Shown here: piece by piece, positions 26,249 through 34,739 of the stretch
Layout of the letters: each line of letters opens with the position of its first letter
Numbering within the stretch: the stretch's first letter is position 1
Assembly (NCBI GenBank): GCA_020633205.1
Contig: JACKEB010000019.1
Coordinates: 124,001 to 188,000, forward strand
DNA: 64,000 nt
Direction of reading: 5' to 3'
Source: Polyangiaceae bacterium
GTDB lineage: Bacteria; Myxococcota_A; Polyangia; Polyangiales; Polyangiaceae
The notes under the pieces: model-generated
Seen by the model: the letters and a program-made list of their open reading frames with translations, nothing else
Databases searched by the model: none
What the model was told of the DNA's origin: nothing
Program-made: the position numbers and the translations under genes

Positions 26249-27597
26249 GGGCCGCAAGCTTGGAGCGCGAGCGGCAACTCTGCAACGAATGCTTCCAGCT
26301 GATTCTCTCCAACGACCAAAGGTGGAGTGAGCACCAGCACATCACGCGACCCACCACCGGTGGAGACGATGTAGCCCGCTTCGAGCAACGCGCCCATCAG
26401 CCGCACCGCGGCGCCAGCCCTCCCGAACTCCACGCCCCACATCAATCCTTGGCCGCGCACGCTAGCGCTTGGGGCGAACGCCGCCACGACCTCTTGGAGA
26501 CGCGATCCAAAGTCCGCGCCGAGGTGCCGGGCGCGTTCGATCAGCTTATCGCGGTGCAGGATGTCCAGCGTCGCGATGGCCGTTGCACACGCCAGAGGCG
26601 CACCAGCAAACGTCGCCGTGTGCACCACCTCTTCCTCTCTTCGCCAGGCAGACATCAGCTCCGCCTTGCCGATGCACGCGCTGATCGGCAATCCGCCTCC
26701 GAGGCCCTTGCCGAGGCAGGTTAGATCCGGAGTGACCCCCTGCGCCACGCACGAGAGCATCTCGCCGGCTCTCCCGAGACCAGTCCAGATTTCATCGGCG
26801 ATCAGCAGTGCGCCATGCTGAGACGCGAGCCCCTGCAGTTCCTCAAGGAAACCAGGAGGCGGGACTACCACGCCGCCGCGACCGAGGATGGGTTCAACCA
26901 ACACCGCACCGACGTCGCCACGCACGAGCTCGAAGCGCACGCGCTCGAGGGCGAGATCCAAGAGCCCAACACTGGAGGGGTATGGCGCGAAACGCACAGC
27001 CGGGTTGAGCTGCTCGGAAAAGGGCTCTCGATAGCTCGGGCGCAGGCTCGTGGCAGCGAGAGGCCCATAAGACAGGCCATGATAGCCACCCTCGAAAGCG
27101 ATGACCCCGGGCTTGCCGGTAACCAACATCGCCGTCTTGAGTGCTGCGCTGACTGCATCGGCGCCGCTTTGGCCCAGGATGACTTGAGCAGGCACCGGAT
27201 AGAGGCGCGCTAGTCGCTCGCTGACTGCGATGCGCGGCTCCGAGGTGTAGACGTCGCCGAGGGCCTGCATCAGGCGCTCAGCTTGGAGCTCGAGCACCTT
27301 GAGGATGCGAGGGTGCCCATGGCCGAGGAGCAGCGCACCGAAGCCGGCGGCGAGGTCGACGTAGCGGTTGCCGTCCACGTCGAGCACATTGGAGCCCTTG
27401 GCGGTCGAGTAGACCACGCCGCTCACCCGAGATTTTCCTCGCGGATTTTGAGCTGAAGCGGGGCCCATCGGCGCCACGTTGACGGAGTTGCGCAGGAGCC
27501 AGGTACGGGACTGGGGGCCAGGAGGTCGCGCCTGGATCGCCGGTAAGTCACAACCCGGCGTCACCTCGGGAGGCAGCGGAATTTCGCTAAAGCCCAT
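26245..27597 (-). CDS. Class III PLP-dependent aminotransferase
   Basis: The 450-residue enzyme has the class III pattern: VDLAAGFGALLLGHGHP near the N-terminus, QSGADAVSAALKTA, ADEIWTGLGRAG (the Asp that binds the pyridine nitrogen) and the Schiff-base Lys in CLGKGLGGG. Relatives act on N-acetylornithine, 4-aminobutyrate, or omega-aldehydes and amines. It is the first gene of a coupled set with LuxE- and LuxC-like enzymes, so the natural substrate may be the fatty aldehyde they form, yielding a fatty amine. An amino-acid substrate is the main alternative. An N-terminal extension of about 40 residues precedes the domain. Confidence 0.88.
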   Translation of the reverse strand: MGFSEIPLPPEVTPGCDLPAIQARPPGPQSRTWLLRNSVNVAPMGPASAQNPRGKSRVSGVVYSTAKGSNVLDVDGNRYVDLAAGFGALLLGHGHPRILKVLELQAERLMQALGDVYTSEPRIAVSERLARLYPVPAQVILGQSGADAVSAALKTAMLVTGKPGVIAFEGGYHGLSYGPLAATSLRPSYREPFSEQLNPAVRFAPYPSSVGLLDLALERVRFELVRGDVGAVLVEPILGRGGVVVPPPGFLEELQGLASQHGALLIADEIWTGLGRAGEMLSCVAQGVTPDLTCLGKGLGGGLPISACIGKAELMSAWRREEEVVHTATFAGAPLACATAIATLDILHRDKLIERARHLGADFGSRLQEVVAAFAPSASVRGQGLMWGVEFGRAGAAVRLMGALLEAGYIVSTGGGSRDVLVLTPPLVVGENQLEAFVAELPLALQACGP

Positions 27598-27618
27598 TAC
27601 TTTGACGGCCTCACGAAC

Positions 27619-28518
27619 TCAGAAGCAGACGCGGTTTCTGCCGCCGCGCTTTGCTTCGTACAGCTTCTCGTCTGCACGCTGAATCAGCTCGTTGGCGGTC
27701 TGGTCACCGGGCTCCAGCTGCGCACAGCCAACACTGATGGTGGTTGGGATGCGCTCGCCCTGGAAGACGAAGCGATGCTCCGCGACGCGCGCACGAATGT
27801 TCTCCGCGAGCGACGAGGCGCCATCAAGGGGTGTCTCAGGGAGGACGATCACGAACTCCTCACCACCGTAGCGGGCAAACACCTCATCGCGACGGATGCG
27901 GTTCTGGACCAAGCGCGCGAGTTCTCGCAGCACGTGGTCCCCCGCGAGGTGACCGTACTGGTCGTTGATGCGCTTGAAGTAGTCGATGTCGAAGATCGAG
28001 AGCGACAGCGCCCGCTCGTGGCGCCGCGCGCGAATGAGTTCACGCTCCAGCGCCTCGTACAGGTAGCGCTTGTTGTGGATCTGCGTCAGACCATCGATGA
28101 TGGTCATCTTGTAGATTTCCTCGTGGTATTTGGCTTCGGCGTCGGCGCCGCTCAAATACTTGAGGATGGTTGGCCCCACCTTGATACGATCGCTGTTCTG
28201 TAGCGGCGCCTCACGAACGATCTGTTCCTCGTTGAGATAGGTGCCGTTTGTCGAGCCGTCATCCACGACGATCCAGCGCCCACCTCGCTTCTCGAAGTGG
28301 CAGTGCCGCCGCGAAACGGAGTCCCCTTCCAGAACGATGTGGTTGTCCGCGCCCCGTCCCACACGCATCGGGTTGTGTTCGAGCACGAAGCGTTTACCCA
28401 GCAAAGTCGGTTCTTTGCTGTAGATCACGACTAGACAGTCGTTTCCCGGCCCATCAGCCTCTTCCAGGGGTCGCTGGACGACCTGGGTGACTCGCGTCTT
28501 TTCCTCGTAGTCGGTCAC
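27619..28518 (-). CDS. FHA-GGDEF diguanylate cyclase
   Basis: Starting at a GTG, the 299-residue protein has an FHA domain (about 28-115) with the phosphothreonine-binding residues in MRVGRGADN, SVSRRHCHF and GSTNGTYLN. A GGDEF domain follows (about 135-299) with ARYGGEEFVIVLPE as the active site. FHA binds phosphothreonine peptides, so a Ser/Thr kinase probably controls cyclic-di-GMP synthesis here. An RxxD inhibitory site is not evident before GGEEF. The gap to the aminotransferase gene downstream is only 21 bases, so they may share a transcript. Confidence 0.95.
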   Translation of the reverse strand: MTDYEEKTRVTQVVQRPLEEADGPGNDCLVVIYSKEPTLLGKRFVLEHNPMRVGRGADNHIVLEGDSVSRRHCHFEKRGGRWIVVDDGSTNGTYLNEEQIVREAPLQNSDRIKVGPTILKYLSGADAEAKYHEEIYKMTIIDGLTQIHNKRYLYEALERELIRARRHERALSLSIFDIDYFKRINDQYGHLAGDHVLRELARLVQNRIRRDEVFARYGGEEFVIVLPETPLDGASSLAENIRARVAEHRFVFQGERIPTTISVGCAQLEPGDQTANELIQRADEKLYEAKRGGRNRVCF

Positions 28519-28949
28519 TTATGGTGGGCCCTGATTGGACTCGATCGAAGTTAGAGTCTAACCGACCTCGCGGACCTCGCACAGTCCGGCAAGTGTCGGA
28601 TAACACACATGACGGCGGTGGCGGCACCGCCTGGCTGAATGGGCTTGGTCGAAGAGTTCAGGCTCTGTGGTGGGTATGAGTGGTTGGGGTGAGGAAGCCG
28701 ACGAGGTTCTCGCGGTCACGAGAGCCTGGCGTCCGTTTGGGCGGCCCTCTTGATGGACGCCTCGGACTCTCGCCCGGATCAATGTTTTTCACCGATCCAA
28801 TCCCGCCCCCTGCCTGCGCTTTCTAGCAGAAGCGGCCCCTCGGTGTGCTGTTTCTAGCAGCCCGCGGCGAGTTCCATGGGGCGCGGTGATACATGCTCCC
28901 ACCGTATCCCGCGAGGTAGCCGAAGGCTGCACATCGCAGCCGCCGACGC
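28519..28949. other. 431-base gap without a convincing gene
   Basis: The gap separates the MutS-like gene from the FHA-GGDEF gene, both on the minus strand. The decamer tttctagcag occurs twice in direct orientation (28820-28829 and 28851-28860), 31 bases apart. Short open frames here have no ribosome-binding site and poor composition. The promoter for the downstream operon should lie here but was not identified. Confidence 0.5.
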
Positions 28950-30851
28950 CTAGCTCTCGTCATCAGCGAGTGGGACGGGGATCCCCACCAGCTGCATCAG
29001 GCGCAGCGCATTGCCTGAGGTCACGGGCCCCTGCCGAAGCTGGTAGTCGAAAGTCATCTTTTGTCCCTCCACGTTCTCACGCAGATGGACCTGCTGCACG
29101 CATTCCATCAGCTCGGGCGTCAGCTCACATAGCCCCATATCGTGGGTGGACACCGCGCCCACTGCCCCGCGGCGCAACAACTCAGCCAGCACCCAACGAG
29201 CGCCAACCTGGCGCTCGCGGCTGTTCGTGCCGTGGAGCACCTCGTCCAATAGGAAGAACACACAGCCCGATTGAGTCTGTTCGGTGGCGTCCAACACCGA
29301 TTTGAGCTTGCGCACTTCCGCGTAGAAATGACTCACCCCGCTCCCCAGGGAGTCACTTACTCGGATGCTGGTGCGTAGCGTCAGCTCACCCAAGCGCAGA
29401 ACCTTTGCGCACACGGGGCCGCCAGCTCGCGCCATCACGATGGCCAAGCCCATCGACCGCATCAAGGTGCTCTTGCCGGACATATTCGAACCGGTCACGA
29501 GCAGCGCCGTGCCGCGCCTTTCGAGGGAAACGTCGTTGTTGACCCGACTCCCCGGCTCGATCAGCGGATGGCCCAGCTCTGCGGCGACGAACACCCCCGC
29601 CTCGTCGAGTTCTGGCCAGCTACAGTGCGGCTCGTCAGCGGCATAGCCTGCGAACGAAGAGAGTGCCTCGAGCTCTCCCAACGCTTCGAACCATCCTCGC
29701 ACCGCTTTGCCGGCGCCGGCCTGCCACCGCTCCAAACGGAGCACGCAGTGCAGATCCCACAGCAACACCACGTTGAGGACCGGATGAACTAGTCCATTGT
29801 GGCGTAGGTCGAACCAACCCACCCCACGCTGGAACTCAGCCATCGCGACCGACGGCCTGCGCTCTCCAGACATGATGCTCTCGCGCAGGCGGGCTACCAA
29901 ACGCGCGTCTAGCTTTATTTCCTCAAGGAGACGCAACATCGGTGCGTAGCGCAAGAACGCGCCCTCGGTCGCGCTGACCGCGGTGAATACCCGTCCCGCC
30001 TCGCTTCCCGTGCGCAGCACGACGATCAGCGACACCAAGAGCCCGGGCAGCACCGCGTACCCCGGCAGCGGGCCCCAAGTCACGAGCCCCAACACCGCTA
30101 GATTGATCAACGGTAGCACCCAGGCAAGAACCCGGATCGCGACGCTAGGACTCAGCCGAGGCTCCGACTCCGCCCAGCGCAACAGCGGCTCAGGATCGGG
30201 TGGTTGAGGCGTCGCCTTGTTGCGAGAGCTTCCGGAGAGGCTCGCGCCTAGAGAGCGCTCTGGCACCAAGGCTAGCGAGAGCGCCTCGAGCTCTTGGCGA
30301 AACTCTTCCTGGGACGTCAGCTGACGCACGGCCTCCTGGCGCTCTCGGGCGACCTCAAGGGGTGGCATCTCCGCGAGGTACTTCTCCAGGCAGTCCTGGC
30401 CAAAGCGGGTGTGTGCCACATTGATGCGCTGAAACAGTGATCCTTCGCCAAAAACGTCGAGGTCCTCGACGTACGGGTGCGGCGGCTTGCCCACTCGCAG
30501 CTCGGCGCCGGTCTCGATCAGCTGATTCCATTCCCCACGGCAACGCTTCGCGCCGCGTTCATTGACCAGCTGCCAGCGTGCCGCAGAATCCCTGGCGTCG
30601 ATGACTCGGCTGTGTGCCACCACGAGCACAACGAACGCGATCAACGCGAGCAGACTGATAGGCGCGGCGACCAAGCCATAGCTACTGAGCAGCGCAAATC
30701 CCAACCCGAAGGCGAACACGCTGAAGCTCAAGCCGCGCAGGTTGCTCACCAGGCCCGAGCGGGTCTCCAGGCGCTCGGCCTCCAACGCGAACTTTTGAGC
30801 GCGTTCTACGTAGCGCTGAGCGCGCGCCTCGGACTCGGGATGAATCGACAC
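28950..30851 (-). CDS. Membrane-anchored MutS-family ATPase
   Basis: The 633-residue protein starts at a GTG. The N-terminal part has a helical segment and two membrane helices (about 42-80), and a second pair lies near 240-285. The C-terminal third is a MutS domain V ATPase: Walker A VTGSNMSGKSTLMR, the loop MARAGGPVCA, Walker B CVFFLLDEVLHGTNSRER and the switch STHD. The MutS core/clamp region is shortened, and no mismatch-recognition domain (Phe-x-Glu) is seen. Membrane helices are not a feature of repair MutS. This resembles the poorly studied membrane MutS homologues seen in Bacteroidetes and some deltaproteobacteria. Its role is unknown and need not be mismatch repair. Confidence 0.88.
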   Translation of the reverse strand: MSIHPESEARAQRYVERAQKFALEAERLETRSGLVSNLRGLSFSVFAFGLGFALLSSYGLVAAPISLLALIAFVVLVVAHSRVIDARDSAARWQLVNERGAKRCRGEWNQLIETGAELRVGKPPHPYVEDLDVFGEGSLFQRINVAHTRFGQDCLEKYLAEMPPLEVARERQEAVRQLTSQEEFRQELEALSLALVPERSLGASLSGSSRNKATPQPPDPEPLLRWAESEPRLSPSVAIRVLAWVLPLINLAVLGLVTWGPLPGYAVLPGLLVSLIVVLRTGSEAGRVFTAVSATEGAFLRYAPMLRLLEEIKLDARLVARLRESIMSGERRPSVAMAEFQRGVGWFDLRHNGLVHPVLNVVLLWDLHCVLRLERWQAGAGKAVRGWFEALGELEALSSFAGYAADEPHCSWPELDEAGVFVAAELGHPLIEPGSRVNNDVSLERRGTALLVTGSNMSGKSTLMRSMGLAIVMARAGGPVCAKVLRLGELTLRTSIRVSDSLGSGVSHFYAEVRKLKSVLDATEQTQSGCVFFLLDEVLHGTNSRERQVGARWVLAELLRRGAVGAVSTHDMGLCELTPELMECVQQVHLRENVEGQKMTFDYQLRQGPVTSGNALRLMQLVGIPVPLADDES

Positions 30852-30894
30852 GCCGAGAAGCTAGACGAAACCTCCCGAGAAGCCAGCCACGATA

Positions 30895-31980
30895 TCAGGT
30901 TGCGACCAAGCGCGTGACCGCCGCTGCGACGCGTTCGAGCGCCACGACCTCATCCACTACACCAAGCTCCGCCGCGGCTTTGGGCATGCCGTAAACCACG
31001 CTGCTCGCCTGATCTTGCGCCAGCGTTCGCCCTCCGGCGGCCTTCAACGAAGCCAGGCCAAGCGCGCCATCGCGCCCCATTCCGGTGAGCACCACGCCAA
31101 CGGCGCGCGGGCCGTATGCCTCGCCGACGCTCTTCAGCGTCACATCTGCGGCAGGCCGTACGCCGTGCACCGGTGGTCCGGACGTCAACCTCACCACACC
31201 TCCCCGCTCCACCTGCAGGTGAAAGCCCCCGGGCGCGACCAGCGCGACGCCTTCACGCAGCTGCTCACCGCCCGTCGCTTCTTGCACCTGAAACGGCGAC
31301 AACTGACTGAGCTGGTCCGCAAGGGCGCGGGTGAAGCCCTCAGGCATATGCTGGACTACCAGCAGCGCTGAAGCCCGCAGATCCAAGCGCGGCACCACGC
31401 GAGTCAGCGCCGCTGGGCCCCCCGTGGAGCTCGCTATCGCGATCACGCGCAGGCCGCTGGGCATGGGACGCGTGGCGTCTGGACGCCGCGAGCCTCCAGG
31501 AGCGATGCCGCGAGTCGAGACCGGTGGGGCCTCCTCCGTTTCCGCACGGTTCGGACTCAGCGCACTCAACGCCTTCAGGTTCGCGCCACCCGCCGCTGCC
31601 AGCTTGCTCAGCAGCACGTCCTTGATCTCACTCAAGTTGGTGCTGACCTCGCCTCCGGGTTTGGGCACGAAGTCGACCGCGCCGGCTCCAAGGGCATCGA
31701 GGGTCTCCTCAGCGCCTTCCTTGGTGTGTGCGCTCAGCATCACGATGCCGACCGCACGCTCCGCCAAGATGGCCCGCGTCGCCTGCGCCCCGTTGAGCCG
31801 CGGCATGTTGAAATCCATGCTGATGACATCGGGAGCGAGCTCTCTCGCGAGTCGCACGGCCTCTTCACCGTCCCGCGCTTGGCCGACGACCTCAAAACGC
31901 GGATCAGAGTCGATCAGGCGTGCGACGGCGCCACGCATGAACGCTGAGTCGTCGACGACTAGCACACGGCGAGAGCTCAC
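30895..31980 (-). CDS. cheB: CheB-type protein-glutamate methylesterase response regulator
   Basis: The 361-residue protein has an N-terminal receiver domain (VLVVDDSAFMRG; phospho-Asp in VISMDFNMP) and a linker of about 50 residues. A methylesterase domain follows with catalytic Ser in ASSTGGP, His in VVQHMPEGF and Asp in TGMGRDG. It should demethylate or deamidate chemoreceptors. No cheA, cheW, cheR or receptor gene is nearby, so it is an orphan in this window. The GTG start overlaps the TGA of the upstream AgmX-like gene (GTGA). Confidence 0.96.
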   Translation of the reverse strand: MSSRRVLVVDDSAFMRGAVARLIDSDPRFEVVGQARDGEEAVRLARELAPDVISMDFNMPRLNGAQATRAILAERAVGIVMLSAHTKEGAEETLDALGAGAVDFVPKPGGEVSTNLSEIKDVLLSKLAAAGGANLKALSALSPNRAETEEAPPVSTRGIAPGGSRRPDATRPMPSGLRVIAIASSTGGPAALTRVVPRLDLRASALLVVQHMPEGFTRALADQLSQLSPFQVQEATGGEQLREGVALVAPGGFHLQVERGGVVRLTSGPPVHGVRPAADVTLKSVGEAYGPRAVGVVLTGMGRDGALGLASLKAAGGRTLAQDQASSVVYGMPKAAAELGVVDEVVALERVAAAVTRLVAT

Positions 31981-32642
31981 TTGGGGGCTCGCGTGAAAGA
32001 CAGCTCGAGCGTAGCGCCCGTGATCGGCACCGATGGGTGCCCCACGCGCCGCCGATCGATCACCTCAGCCACGCACTTTCCTGCCTTCTCGCTCATGCCT
32101 TTGCGCCGCTCCACTTCGACCCCTTCCGCGATCCCGCGCTCTCGTACGAGAAAGCGTACTCGAAGTTCCCCCAGGTCGCGGGTTAGACCGCCGTGTTCTT
32201 GGACACAGGCTTCCATCTTCTTCTGTCCCTTGGCCAGACTCTTCAGCGCAGGTTCGGCAGGCAGGCTGCCTTCATCGACCTTGAGCTCGCCAAACTTCAG
32301 CGTCACCGGGCCGCTCTTTCCCTGGGGTTTCTCTTCTGGAGGCGGAGCGGGTTTCTCGGTCGGCTTTTCGGGGGGCTTCTCCGCAGCCTGCTTGGCTTGT
32401 TCCTTGGCTTCACGAGCACGCTTGGCCGCTTCGAGCACTTCACCGGCCTCGCGCTTCGACATGCATCGGACGATCATGCCCTTGCCATCGGAGATGCGCC
32501 CCCAAGCACAGGCTGGATCGTAGGGGTAACGGTTGGCGAGTGCGGTATCCGCCAGCGCTACTCCTCCGCACAGCGACGCGGTCACGAGTGAGCTTACCAG
32601 CGCGACTTTGAGCGTCTTGAAACCATCTCGTCCACGGAACAT
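31977..32642 (-). CDS. Exported protein with AgmX/TonB-like C-terminal domain
   Basis: The 221-residue protein has a signal or anchor (about 10-32), a Lys/Glu/Pro-rich linker (EKPPEKPTEKPAPPPEEKP) typical of TonB-like proteins that span the periplasm, and a C-terminal domain with KMEACVQEHGG and AGKCVAEVIDRRRVGHP. That domain resembles the AgmX/PglI C-terminus of myxobacteria. Two Cys residues in it could form a disulfide. It overlaps cheB by four bases, so the two are coupled. A link between a TonB-like protein and a methylesterase is not obvious. Confidence 0.75.
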   Translation of the reverse strand: MFRGRDGFKTLKVALVSSLVTASLCGGVALADTALANRYPYDPACAWGRISDGKGMIVRCMSKREAGEVLEAAKRAREAKEQAKQAAEKPPEKPTEKPAPPPEEKPQGKSGPVTLKFGELKVDEGSLPAEPALKSLAKGQKKMEACVQEHGGLTRDLGELRVRFLVRERGIAEGVEVERRKGMSEKAGKCVAEVIDRRRVGHPSVPITGATLELSFTRAPK

Positions 32643-32805
32643 ATGGGAGGTGAACTACACAAACTCCCAAACGTCCAGCGCACGACGAAACTCTTCTACC
32701 CGCACGTACCGCGCCACACGCGCTCTGCCTGGGAACCGCCGGGCAGATCCGCCAGTTCGACCGACTCCGCTTCTGAGGCGAGCTCGGCTACGGCGAGATC
32801 AGCCC

Positions 32806-32830
32806 CAAGTTTTGGGGGTGAGGTGCAGCG
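32806..32830 (+). repeat. Dispersed G-rich motif copy
   Basis: The core gttttgggggtgaggtgcag lies directly after the end of the receiver-cyclase gene. The rest of the gap up to 32642 holds nothing recognisable. Confidence 0.55.
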
Positions 32831-32833
32831 GTC

Positions 32834-34585
32834 TCAAACGAAGCCCTTCAGGATGTAGCCGCTCACGGGCTCCGTGATGCCCTTCAACTGAATTCCAGGC
32901 ATCTCTTCAGTTTCGACCAAGTCGCTCACCCGAGCGTAGGTGTCCTGACTGAGCAGCACGCCTCCAAGTGGCGCCTTCGACTCGTGGCGTTGAGCGCGGT
33001 TCACGGCGTCCCCGATGCAGGTGTAGTCGCGCCGCACGAAACGCGAACCAATGTCACCCCGCACGATCGGCCCGGAGTTGAGCCCGATACGCATGACAAG
33101 GGGCGGATCACGATCTGCGTTGAAGGCGGTCAACGCCTGCTGCATGCCCCACGCTGCACGTGTAGCGCGGAGTGCGTGGGGCTCATCGAAGTCCGGGCGG
33201 TCTTCGAACACCGCCATGATCGCATCACCGATGAACTTGTCGATGTCTCCACCCTGATTCTTGATCACGATGCACAGCGCATCGAATGCTTCGTTCAAGA
33301 TCGCAACGACCTCAGCCGGGGTCATGCGCGAGCTCATCGAGGTGAAGCCGCTGATATCGCTGAACAGCAGCGTCGCGTCGACCTCCTTCGCTCGAATCGC
33401 ATACGGCTCGCCGCTCACCGAGAGCTCTTCGGCCGCTTGCACCGCACCTTCGCTGATGTAAAGCCGCGAGGCCTCTTTGTAACGAGCAAGCCTTGCCTCG
33501 GCCAGCACACGCTCGACAATGGCGATGCACTTGTCCGTCGTGAACGGCTTCACCAAGTAGCTCGTCAGACCGGCGGCGCGCATCTGCGCCTGATCGCGTT
33601 TCGACTCGCGCGCAGTGAGCATCACCAGGGGCACGTCGCGGGTTTCCAGGGTGTGCCGCATCGCGTGGACCAGCTCGAAGCCCGTCATGCGAGGCATGTC
33701 GTAGTCGGTGAGCACCAGGTCCGGGACGGTCGCCTTGGCTTTTTCAAGGCCATCCGCACCGTCAACGGCCGTCTCCACGCGGAAACCTTGACGGCGCAAA
33801 CAATCCGCAACCAGATGGCGAATCGCAGCGGAGTCGTCCACCACCAGCACGTGTTCGCGCGCGCTGATCATGCGGGTGGCGAGCAACGAGTGCAGGCGCG
33901 TCACCAACTCCTCCGGCACGACGGGCTTGACCAAGTAGTCGTCGGCGCCAGCGTCGAAGCCACGCTCGAGATCCGCGGCCTCCCCAAGGGAGGAGCAGAT
34001 CACCACTGGCACCTCCCGGAAACGTTCGTCCTGCTTGACCTTGCGACACAGGTCATAGCCGCCGAGCTTCGGCATCTCGACGTCAGTCAAGAGCAGATCA
34101 GGCGGGTCCTGCTCCAACATTTGAAAAGCCTCTTCCCCGTCGAACGCCTCCCGCACCTCGTAGCCGGCACCAGTCAGTATGGGCACGGTGTGCTTGTGAA
34201 TCAGCTCGCTGTCGTCGGCGAGCAGAACACAGAGCTTACCTCGCACGCTTCGCTCGATGGCTGCCTTGAGTTCCTGCGCCTGAAACGGCAGCTGCAGCCC
34301 GCGAGAAAAACCTTGATCCCGCGCGGAATCACAGTAGGTCGCCTCGAGACCGAGGTAGATGGCGTGAGGGATCTCCAGCCCCGCCTGACGAGCGCGCTGC
34401 AGGACCTCGTGCGCGGGTTCACCGTCGACGTGGGGAGCAAACAGCACGACGTCGGGCGTATCGCCGGTCTGGTCAAACAGCGCGTCCAAATGAGGAGCCA
34501 CGAATAGTTCGTGCCCCGCCGGTCGCACCACTTGGCCGACGAACTCTCCGAGCAAGCCGGGCGGCGTCACGAGCCCTACGCGCAT
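32834..34585 (-). CDS. Multi-receiver response regulator with class III nucleotide cyclase
   Basis: The 583-residue protein starts at ATG 34585. Residues 1 to about 115 look like a degenerate receiver without a clear phospho-Asp. Two full receivers follow, with Asp in LLLTDVEMP and LVLTDYDMP and Lys in DYLVKPV and SYLVKPF. From about 400 is a class III adenylate/guanylate cyclase domain with metal-binding Asp residues in LFSDISGF and GDAIMAVFEDR and the transition-state region DAVNRAQR. Phosphorelay input should set cAMP output, and the cNMP-binding protein at 15252 is one possible target in the cell. The start lies next to the divergent N-acetylglutamate synthase-like gene. Confidence 0.93.
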   Translation of the reverse strand: MRVGLVTPPGLLGEFVGQVVRPAGHELFVAPHLDALFDQTGDTPDVVLFAPHVDGEPAHEVLQRARQAGLEIPHAIYLGLEATYCDSARDQGFSRGLQLPFQAQELKAAIERSVRGKLCVLLADDSELIHKHTVPILTGAGYEVREAFDGEEAFQMLEQDPPDLLLTDVEMPKLGGYDLCRKVKQDERFREVPVVICSSLGEAADLERGFDAGADDYLVKPVVPEELVTRLHSLLATRMISAREHVLVVDDSAAIRHLVADCLRRQGFRVETAVDGADGLEKAKATVPDLVLTDYDMPRMTGFELVHAMRHTLETRDVPLVMLTARESKRDQAQMRAAGLTSYLVKPFTTDKCIAIVERVLAEARLARYKEASRLYISEGAVQAAEELSVSGEPYAIRAKEVDATLLFSDISGFTSMSSRMTPAEVVAILNEAFDALCIVIKNQGGDIDKFIGDAIMAVFEDRPDFDEPHALRATRAAWGMQQALTAFNADRDPPLVMRIGLNSGPIVRGDIGSRFVRRDYTCIGDAVNRAQRHESKAPLGGVLLSQDTYARVSDLVETEEMPGIQLKGITEPVSGYILKGFV

Positions 34586-34739
34586 GGCCGCTGATGGTAG
34601 AGGGCGAACGCCCGATCTTCCATCGGTTCGCGCAGGACCCGGGCGATCGCCGATTCAGCGGGCCAAGGCGCTCGGCCCGGCGCGCGCCGCTTCACCCAGC
34701 GGATCCTTCGCCGCGTCGCTCCCGCGCCGGGTGGGCGCA

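Noticed and set aside
32984..34507. 507-residue plus-strand open frame opposite the receiver-cyclase gene
   Set aside because: The translation is His/Arg/Gln rich and typical of antisense frames in high-GC genes. The minus-strand protein has all domain motifs.
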